Part shown: positions 8,402-14,830 of the stretch, one piece after another
How the letters are laid out: the number at the start of each line of letters is the position of its first letter
Numbering within the stretch: the first letter of the stretch is position 1
DNA from: Deltaproteobacteria bacterium
Lineage (GTDB): Bacteria > Desulfobacterota > Desulfobulbia > Desulfobulbales > SURF-16
Direction: 5' to 3'
DNA length: 52,453 bases
NCBI GenBank assembly: GCA_016219175.1
Contig: JACRCD010000003.1
Span: 1 to 52,453 of the forward strand
Notes under the pieces: generated by a model
What the model saw: only the letters and a program-made list of their open reading frames with translations
What the model was told of the DNA's origin: nothing
Database searches by the model: none
Program-made: the position numbers and the translations under genes

Positions 8402-9703
8402 TTAGTGGATAAGCATCTTCCAGGCAAACCCGGCCAGGGCCGACCCGAAAATGACGGGGATCATTCCCCATTTAAGACGTAACATTCCTCCAAAGGCAAT
8501 CAGTGAGACGCCTAAGGCGTACCAATCAAAACCCTTTCCTTCCGGCAGCAGGACATGGGTGGTAAAAAGGACGGAAAGATTTAAGACAACCCCCACCACG
8601 GCAGCGGTAATGGCGGCAAGCGCTGCCCCTAATTTGGCGTTTTTCCGTGTCTTCTCGATATAAGGCGCGCCGACCAGTATCCACATGAAACAGGGGACAA
8701 AGGTTACCCAGGTGGTCAGCAGACCGCCGATGAGACCGGCAAGCGCGGGTGGCAGGCCCTGGGCCTGGCTATAGGCGGCAACATAACCGACGAACTGGGT
8801 GACCATGATCAGCGGTCCAGGGGTGGTCTCGGCCAAACCAAGTCCATCGATCATCTGCTCGGGCTTTAACCAGCCATAGTTATCAACCGCCTGTTGGCTG
8901 ATATAGGCCAGTACCGCATAGGCCCCACCGAAGGTAACCATCGCCGCCTTGCTGAACAGCAGGCCGATGCTGACAAAGATGTCATGCCAGCCTCGCCATA
9001 AACCAAGAAGGGCCATCGGCAGAAACCAAAGGGGCAGGCAAACCGCAATGACCTTCAGTGAATGTTGCCAGGTTGCCAGATTCCCCCGCGACGGTAACGA
9101 ATCGTTGATAACGTATTCACTACTGGTAGATGGCTTGTCTTTGCTGGCGACAATAAATTTCAACGGGGCAATAAATCCGCCTATTAGGCCGATAGCTCCT
9201 GCGCTCAGGATGATGGCCGGAAACGGGATGTGGAGAAAATAGATGCCAGTAAATGAGAGGGCGGCCAGCAAAACGAACACCTCATTCTTCAGGGATTTCC
9301 TGCCGATGCGGATAACCGCTTCGGCGACAATGGCCGCTACCGCAGGTTTTAGTCCGTAAAAAAAGGCATCCACTGTCGGCACATTGCCCAGGGCGGCATA
9401 GAGCCAGGAAAGGGCAAGCAGGATAAAGACCGATGGCAGCACGAACAGGGTGCCGGCAACGATGCCGCCGGGGGTGCCGTGCAGGAGCCAGCCGATATAG
9501 ATGGTCAACTGCTGGGCCTCGGGGCCGGGCAGGAGCATGCAGTAGTTCAGGGCCTGCAGGAAATGCTCGTTATCGATCCATTTTTTCTTCTCGACAAGAT
9601 CCTTGTGCATGATGGCGATCTGTCCGGTAGGACCCCCAAAGCTGATGAAGCCAAGCTTCAGCCAGTAGCGGAAGGCCTCGCTAAACGATGGTTTTTCCGG
9701 CAT
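8402..9703 (-). CDS. chrA: Chromate transporter ChrA (two-domain CHR family)
   Basis: The 433-residue integral membrane protein belongs to the long-chain CHR family, with two homologous halves of about six helices each. The first half carries LGFISFGGPTGQIAIMH and LLPGPEAQQLTIYIGW; the second carries the cognate MVTFGGAYAVLAYISQQAV and LAETTPGPLIMVTQFVGY. FGGP and PGP motifs are hallmarks of the family, which exports chromate by proton-coupled transport in characterised cases. It follows chrB by 12 bp, the usual chrBA order. A second ChrA lies at 17634-18818. Confidence 0.9.
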   Translation of the reverse strand: MPEKPSFSEAFRYWLKLGFISFGGPTGQIAIMHKDLVEKKKWIDNEHFLQALNYCMLLPGPEAQQLTIYIGWLLHGTPGGIVAGTLFVLPSVFILLALSWLYAALGNVPTVDAFFYGLKPAVAAIVAEAVIRIGRKSLKNEVFVLLAALSFTGIYFLHIPFPAIILSAGAIGLIGGFIAPLKFIVASKDKPSTSSEYVINDSLPSRGNLATWQHSLKVIAVCLPLWFLPMALLGLWRGWHDIFVSIGLLFSKAAMVTFGGAYAVLAYISQQAVDNYGWLKPEQMIDGLGLAETTPGPLIMVTQFVGYVAAYSQAQGLPPALAGLIGGLLTTWVTFVPCFMWILVGAPYIEKTRKNAKLGAALAAITAAVVGVVLNLSVLFTTHVLLPEGKGFDWYALGVSLIAFGGMLRLKWGMIPVIFGSALAGFAWKMLIH

Positions 9704-9715
9704 GAGTTCACCCTG

Positions 9716-10720
9716 TTACGATTTTTTGGAGACATAAAGCATCTCGAAAACCTGCATCCCTAAGGCAAGGGCCACGCTGTCTTCAGATGCCGACTTTCTG
9801 ATGCCGGCGAGGATGTGCTCCACGCCCATAGCCTCTGGCGCCTGGTATTTGGCATCCTTCATGTCGAGGTCATGAACCGTCTCGGCGATCAACTTAAGCG
9901 CCTTATCCTTGAAGCCGAAGGTTTTGATCAGGACTTCAAAGGTGCAGAGATCGCCGACATGGGTAAACTCGCCGCCATATATGTCAAAAACGATGGTGGT
10001 TGCCGGCAGGGCGTCGATTTTGTTTTCGTCGACAAATTCAAAGACGGCGTCCTTGTCGATAAAATGCTTGATAAGCCAGGCGCAGGCCATCCGGTCAACG
10101 AAGGGCCGCTTCCTGGTTGCCCAGACCCGTCCTTGATAGTCCGAGGCCAACTTTTGGCTCACGACTGCCGTCTTTTCAGTTTTTTTCGGGGTGCCTGAAA
10201 GTTGATTCAATTCGTTATGCATGAGGTCGAGGGACGCACGCAATTGGACCCCCTCGGCGCTCAAGAAAAAGTCGATCCGTTGGATTTCGGCAAAGGCCTT
10301 GAAAATTTTATCCAGTTGCCCGGACAGCCCTTTCAGGTTCTGGCCTTGCCCGCCTTTTTTGATGTTGCTTAACTTCCTGCCCAGCCCGTCCAGGTCTTGT
10401 CTTATCGCCAAATAGTCGCTTCTCCTCGTTTGATTGAAAAGATCGACGATCTCGCTATCCTTGATGGTATCGACCTTTTCAATGGAAACAACGGCAGCGT
10501 CTCCGTTCATCGCCTTGATTTCGGTGACCAGCCACTGGAGAAATTCGTAATGCTCAGGTGTAAACGGCAAGATATAGACAGCCCCCTTGAGAGAAACCGC
10601 TCCGGCCTTCATGAGTTTACGCCAGACGGACATCCGGTTGCTGACCGGTTTTGAGGGAACGGAGTAAAAAAACAAGAGCCAGCGGTAGTTTTTTTCCGAT
10701 ATTTTTTGCTCTAACACCAT
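9716..10720 (-). CDS. chrB: Chromate resistance protein ChrB
   Basis: The 334-residue protein has the ChrB architecture. The N-terminal part (WLLFFYSVPSKPVSNRMSVWRKL, about residues 10-130) resembles ChrB N-terminal domains. A variable linker follows, then the conserved C-terminal domain with WATRKRPFVDRMACAWLIKHF, FDIYGGEFTHVGDLCTFE and an HDLDMKD stretch. In characterised systems ChrB acts as a chromate-responsive regulator or accessory factor for ChrA. The start is set at ATG 10720, five bases after GGAGGT; an earlier ATG at 10852 would overlap the upstream small gene and adds non-family sequence. It is encoded directly ahead of chrA. Confidence 0.88.
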   Translation of the reverse strand: MVLEQKISEKNYRWLLFFYSVPSKPVSNRMSVWRKLMKAGAVSLKGAVYILPFTPEHYEFLQWLVTEIKAMNGDAAVVSIEKVDTIKDSEIVDLFNQTRRSDYLAIRQDLDGLGRKLSNIKKGGQGQNLKGLSGQLDKIFKAFAEIQRIDFFLSAEGVQLRASLDLMHNELNQLSGTPKKTEKTAVVSQKLASDYQGRVWATRKRPFVDRMACAWLIKHFIDKDAVFEFVDENKIDALPATTIVFDIYGGEFTHVGDLCTFEVLIKTFGFKDKALKLIAETVHDLDMKDAKYQAPEAMGVEHILAGIRKSASEDSVALALGMQVFEMLYVSKKS

Positions 10721-10799
10721 GGCGACCTCCGCCAATCCCGGCTTACCAACTTGCCTGCGCTGCCAGCCGGGATTGACAAGATAATTTGCTTCCTCATGG

Positions 10800-10991
10800 T
10801 TAATGCAAGTGGGGAACACAGACGGTTTCTGAAAATTCACCAACCTCTGCAAAAGTTACATCGACGAAGGAACATTCAAAAGTTCCGGCGGCATCATAGA
10901 TATCCAGGACGAGAGCTGAAAAATCGCCCCCCTCCTCAGCCATCGCCACATCCGCAAACACCTGTGCAAGATCACGTTCTAAGCGTTCCAT
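10800..10991 (-). CDS. Small acidic protein heading the chr operon, unknown
   Basis: The 63-residue acidic protein begins at ATG 10991 behind a strong GGAGG site and a good promoter (-35 at 11065-11070). It has no membrane helix and no recognised domain. The C-terminal half has a Cys (FECSFVDVTF) and ends ETVCVPHLH, a Cys-X2-His-X-His cluster that could bind a metal or thiol-reactive oxyanion. It is the first gene of the chr operon, 79 bp ahead of chrB. The coding call rests on the ribosome-binding site, the promoter and operon position. Confidence 0.6.
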   Translation of the reverse strand: MERLERDLAQVFADVAMAEEGGDFSALVLDIYDAAGTFECSFVDVTFAEVGEFSETVCVPHLH

Positions 10992-11580
10992 TGTGCGCCT
11001 CCTTGTGGGTTGAGTTGATATTGCATGTATCTCTTGATACCAATGTAGCATCTGTTACTTATAATGTCAACGCGCCCGCATAAATAAATAAATAATGCCG
11101 TGGTCGCGTAAAGGAGCAAACCCGGTTAGCGTTCCGGCATTTCAGTAGTGCGCCTGAAGCTGCTTTTCTTTGCAATGTGTTGCCGGTTTGCTGGTAAGAT
11201 ATTTTTTGAGGGTGTCTTGAAAAATTAGACATCTGGTTCGAGGACAAGGAGCAGAGAAAATAAAAAGCGCAGCTTATTGGGCATATGTGAGCATTGTTAT
11301 TTTCGAAGGCGACACAGTCATCGGGCCGGAGGGCAATTTTCCAAGGTACCCTTGATTTAATGGGGGCGCATGGGGTATCGTTTTGGCGCGGCGGAAATAC
11401 TGACAGAAAATTCAGTGGCTGACGGAGGTTATGAGATGTTATCCTGGCTGCAACAGTGTTCGGTTTTACAGGGGCAACGCCACCCATGACCGGCGACGAT
11501 CCCGCGTGGCTGCAATTCCGGTTTAGCGCAGGTTTTCCGTCCGGGGGCGGAAAATTCATTGGCAGAGGTTCAGCATAATC
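10992..11580. other. Intergenic gap between chr operon and histidine kinase
   Basis: Besides the chr promoter, this gap contains TGTCTTGAAAAATTAGACA (11213-11231), with TGTCT/AGACA inverted ends, similar to a motif at 2571-2585. A long minus-strand frame (11059-11901) is non-coding by composition and overlaps the kinase. No gene is supported. Confidence 0.45.
11027..11070 (-). promoter_or_regulatory. Sigma70-type promoter of chr operon with adjacent dyad
   Basis: On the minus strand TTGACA (11065-11070) is followed after exactly 17 bp by TACATT (11042-11047). Directly downstream, around the expected transcription start, is the perfect inverted repeat GTATC-N4-GATAC (11027-11040), a candidate operator. 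Binding of ChrB or another repressor is inference. Confidence 0.6.
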
Positions 11581-13020
11581 ATGCCTGTCGGACAGGATTT
11601 TTCTCTCGTACTGCTTTATTTTTTTTACGGCCTGGCCTTCATCTTCCTGGGTCTGTCCATCGCCGTCAAGGACATGTCCGAGAGCAGGCTGCAGCTCGCC
11701 GACAGTCTGCCTTCCCTGGCGGTTTTCGGTTTCAGCCACGGCCTCCATGAATGGCTGGAATGCTATGCGTTGCTGGTGGGCCGGGACGCTGTCGCCATTC
11801 CACTGCACTACCTGAAATTCCTCACCATGGTCATCTCCTTTCTCTTCCTGAACCACTTCGGCATCCTCCTGTTGCGCTCCCACCCGAGGATCCGCTGGCA
11901 ATGGCTCCGGGTGCTCATTCCCTTTTTACTGCTTTTCCTGGGCATGTATATCTGGCTCTCACAGGCCCATCTTGATCCGCGGGCACTCAGGCGGACGGAC
12001 CTGCTGGCGCGGCTGACCATCGGTTTTTTGGGAGGAGGGCTGGCATCCTTCGCCCTGTACCGTCATTCCCGGCTGATGCAGCCGTTGAACCGGGCCGTGG
12101 CCATGAATCTCTGCCGGGCCGCGATCTGTTTTGCCCTGTATGCCGTGGTCGCCGGCATCGTCCCTTCGCATTTCGTTTTTCCCATGCTGGGCATGCGAGT
12201 GGAGGTATTGAGGAGCGCGGCCGCCGTGGGAATCGCTTATTTTATGGTAAAAGCCTTGAATATTTTCAACATCGAGACCCGCAAAAAACTCGAACAGCAG
12301 TTCCGGAAGCTGACCCAGACCGAAAAACTCACGGCCCTCGGTAAAATGGCCGCCGGCATTGCTCATGAAATCAACAACCCGCTGACCAATGTGTCATTGA
12401 ATATCGAGTTGTTGAAGCAGGAGCTGCGGGGTGTTTTGTTTACGGCGAGCATTGAGAAACGCTTCAGCACCATAGAGCGCAACCTTGCCAGGGCAGCGAA
12501 TATAGCCGGTGAACTGCTCGGATTTTCCGGTCAGCGTGAGGCAAATCTGCAGGAGGTGGACCTCAATACCCTGGTTGACGGGACCCTTACCCTGCTTGGC
12601 AGCCGGCGCCGGGATTTCTCCATTAAAACAGAGCTGCTGCCCTTGCCGCCGGTCATGGCCGATCCGAGCAAGGTCGAGGAGGTGCTGCTCAACGTACTGA
12701 TCAACGCCATGGAGGCATCCCCTCCCGGGGGGAGCATTGAGCTGCGCAGTAGGTGTCAAGGAGCGGAAGCGCTGGTTGAGATCATCGACCATGGCAGCGG
12801 CATTGCTCCGGAGGATCTGCCCCGGGTGATGGACCCCTTCTATACCACCAAGGAGGTGGGGAAGGGCACCGGACTGGGGCTCTCCATCTGCTACAGCATC
12901 ATGGAGATGCACGGCGGAAAAATTGAACTGGCGGACACGGCCGGGGGCGGCGCCACTGTTTCCCTGGCCTTCCCCATAGCGGAAGGAGAACAACATGACG
13001 GAAATCATGGTGGTGGATGA
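11581..13020 (+). CDS. Membrane-bound sensor histidine kinase
   Basis: The 479-residue protein has about seven predicted N-terminal transmembrane segments (residues 1-235) with no large extracytoplasmic domain. A short linker leads to a HisKA domain, LGKMAAGIAHEINNPLTN, with the phosphoacceptor at His262. The C-terminal HATPase domain shows the N-box LLNVLINAMEASPPGG, G1 box DHGSGIAPED and G2 box GKGTGLGLSICYSIMEMHGG. A membrane-embedded input suggests it senses the membrane, the quinone pool or a small ligand. It overlaps the response regulator gene by 26 bp, so the two form a pair, and it lies upstream of the DmsE/MtrB genes, its probable target. Confidence 0.88.
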   Translation: MPVGQDFSLVLLYFFYGLAFIFLGLSIAVKDMSESRLQLADSLPSLAVFGFSHGLHEWLECYALLVGRDAVAIPLHYLKFLTMVISFLFLNHFGILLLRSHPRIRWQWLRVLIPFLLLFLGMYIWLSQAHLDPRALRRTDLLARLTIGFLGGGLASFALYRHSRLMQPLNRAVAMNLCRAAICFALYAVVAGIVPSHFVFPMLGMRVEVLRSAAAVGIAYFMVKALNIFNIETRKKLEQQFRKLTQTEKLTALGKMAAGIAHEINNPLTNVSLNIELLKQELRGVLFTASIEKRFSTIERNLARAANIAGELLGFSGQREANLQEVDLNTLVDGTLTLLGSRRRDFSIKTELLPLPPVMADPSKVEEVLLNVLINAMEASPPGGSIELRSRCQGAEALVEIIDHGSGIAPEDLPRVMDPFYTTKEVGKGTGLGLSICYSIMEMHGGKIELADTAGGGATVSLAFPIAEGEQHDGNHGGG

Positions 13021-13645
13021 CGACCTGGATTTGCGGGAGAGCATGGCCGAGGTGCTGGGCGGGGCGGGTTTTGCCGTCACCCTTGCGGCCGATGGCGTGG
13101 CCGCCCTGGAGATCATTGGCCGGCAAAAATTCGACCTGATCCTGCTCGATCTGGTCATGCCCGGTCTCGGCGGCCTGGAGGTGATGCGGCGTCTGCGGGA
13201 AAAATCGCCCCGGCTGCCGGTCATCATGCTGAGCGCCTTTGCCAGTGTTGAAAATGCGGTGGAGGCCATGCGCCAAGGCGCTCAGGATTATGTGACCAAA
13301 CCCTTCCGGGTCGACACCCTGTTGACCTCGGTACGCCGTACCCTGGAGGAGGCCAGTTTCGAATCCTGCCGGGCGTCCATGAGCATGGACAGGATCATGG
13401 GCTGCCTGGCCAACCCCATCCGGCGCCGGATTCTCACCTTCGTCGAACAGGAAAGTTCGCTGCGATTCATGGATATCTGCCGGCGGCTGGAGATCGAGGA
13501 TCACACCAAGATGAACTTTCATCTCAAGGTGCTTAAGGAGGCAGGCTTTCTGGCCCAGGATGACCGTAAGCACTACCTTTTGACCCAAAATGGGCTGCAG
13601 GTCATGGAATGCGCCCGGCTCCTCGTGAAAAAGCTCTCCGGCTGA
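12995..13645 (+). CDS. Response regulator with REC and winged-helix domains
   Basis: The 216-residue protein has an N-terminal receiver domain (VVDDDLDLRES acidic pocket, phosphoacceptor Asp52 in LILLDLVMPG, Lys in YVTKPFR). The C-terminal part (about 128-216) begins MDRIMGCLANPIRRRILTFV and contains HTKMNFHLKVLKEAGFL, resembling an ArsR/HTH-20-like winged helix. This output type is unusual, since most REC regulators use OmpR, NarL or NtrC outputs. GGAGAA precedes the ATG. It is co-translated with the kinase and probably controls the adjacent cytochrome-porin genes; direct evidence is lacking. Confidence 0.87.
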   Translation: MTEIMVVDDDLDLRESMAEVLGGAGFAVTLAADGVAALEIIGRQKFDLILLDLVMPGLGGLEVMRRLREKSPRLPVIMLSAFASVENAVEAMRQGAQDYVTKPFRVDTLLTSVRRTLEEASFESCRASMSMDRIMGCLANPIRRRILTFVEQESSLRFMDICRRLEIEDHTKMNFHLKVLKEAGFLAQDDRKHYLLTQNGLQVMECARLLVKKLSG

Positions 13646-13717
13646 GCCGTTCCCGGCATCTCGAACCTTCCGTTTTCCCATCCTTTTTTGTCGTACTCCG
13701 TCTCGATTTCTTCTTTT

Positions 13718-13735
13718 TGTGAAGAAAACTTCACA
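13718..13735. promoter_or_regulatory. Perfect dyad upstream of dmsE-mtrB, candidate operator
   Basis: TGTGAAG-AAAA-CTTCACA is a perfect 7-bp inverted repeat about 180 bp before the decahaem cytochrome gene and 73 bp after the response regulator stop. It could be the regulator's binding site. The T-run before it also allows a terminator reading on the opposite strand. Confidence 0.4.
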
Positions 13736-13911
13736 GCCGGTCAGGATTGGAGAGGAAAATTTATCTTGATCCGCCACTCTTTTTTTTTGTAGGCTATTGA
13801 TACATATTTCCATGGTTAGTCTGGTCTGCCTTTGCAGAACATGGAGATGACCGGCAACTGATAAACCAGAGAGAAGGGAGGTAGTATCATGGTGAACAAG
13901 GAGGGAAGGCG

Positions 13912-14817
13912 ATGAAACGGAAATTGATGAAAAAAACGTGTTTCCTGCTCGTCGGCTGGGCCGTGCTGCTCGGCACGGCCGAGTCCAGGGAGGTGGATTG
14001 GGCCGCGCTCAACCCGGCATTTGCGGATGCAATCTTTGTGAAGGACAAACAGGTCTGTGCCGGGTGTCATGACAAGTCTGTCGAGGCCTACAGCAAGACG
14101 AGTCACGGCCGGCTCTTCCAGTACGGCGCCAAAAACGCTCTGCAGGCCCAGGACTGCGAAGCCTGCCACGGCCCGCGCAGCAAGCATGTGGCCGCGCCGG
14201 ACGCCAGCCTGCAATTCTCGGACGAACAGTACTCGGAGATTTGTCTGCAATGCCATCAGGATGGCGGCCGTCTGTATTGGCAGACCAGCCAGCATAAGAC
14301 CGGCGAGGTCGGCTGTGTTTCCTGCCATGGCGTGATGGACGAACTGAGTGACAAGGGTCTGTTGGCCAAGGACGATGAGCCGGCGGTTTGCTACAGTTGC
14401 CATGCCATCGTCAGGGGCCAGATGCAGAAGTCTTCCCATCACCCGGTGCGGGAAGGGAAGATGGCCTGCTCAAGCTGTCACAACCCCCACGGCTCTGCCG
14501 GCAAAGGGATGTTGAAGGGGGCAACGGTCAACGAAGTCTGTTTCTCCTGCCATCAGGAAAAACGCGGCCCCTTTGTCTGGGAACATCCGGTGGTGCGGGA
14601 GGGTTGCGCCAATTGCCACGATGCGCATGGCTCCAACAATCCGGACCTGCTCAATGCCAAAGGTTCGTTCCTTTGCATGCAGTGTCATTCCTATGGCGGC
14701 CACATCAATCTGCCGCGCTACAATCGGACCAGTAATCCCTATGGCCAGGGCTGCGTGAACTGCCACATAACCCAGCACGGCTCCAATCACCCATCCGGCG
14801 TCAAATTCACCCGCTAA
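13912..14817 (+). CDS. DmsE/MtrA-type periplasmic decahaem c-type cytochrome
   Basis: The 301-residue protein has a basic n-region (MKRKLMKK), a hydrophobic signal core and ten CXXCH motifs (CAGCH, CEACH, CLQCH, CVSCH, CYSCH, CSSCH, CFSCH, CANCH, CMQCH, CVNCH), the count and size expected of the DmsE/MtrA family. MtrA-type proteins insert into an MtrB barrel and carry electrons across the outer membrane. The ATG follows GGAGGG. The mtrB-like gene begins 13 bp after its stop, so the two form an operon. No outer-surface MtrC/OmcA-type cytochrome or DMSO-reductase subunit gene is adjacent, leaving the terminal acceptor or donor unknown. Confidence 0.92.
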   Translation: MKRKLMKKTCFLLVGWAVLLGTAESREVDWAALNPAFADAIFVKDKQVCAGCHDKSVEAYSKTSHGRLFQYGAKNALQAQDCEACHGPRSKHVAAPDASLQFSDEQYSEICLQCHQDGGRLYWQTSQHKTGEVGCVSCHGVMDELSDKGLLAKDDEPAVCYSCHAIVRGQMQKSSHHPVREGKMACSSCHNPHGSAGKGMLKGATVNEVCFSCHQEKRGPFVWEHPVVREGCANCHDAHGSNNPDLLNAKGSFLCMQCHSYGGHINLPRYNRTSNPYGQGCVNCHITQHGSNHPSGVKFTR

Positions 14818-14830
14818 AGGAGGCATGATC

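Noticed and set aside
11059-11901. 280-codon open frame on the minus strand
   Set aside because: It overlaps the well-supported histidine kinase and the chr promoter; its sequence is low-complexity antisense translation.
13822-13836. Sigma54-like promoter (TGG...TTTGCA) upstream of the decahaem cytochrome
   Set aside because: The spacing between GG and GC is 9 nt, one short of the sigma54 requirement, and the regulator lacks an AAA+ domain.
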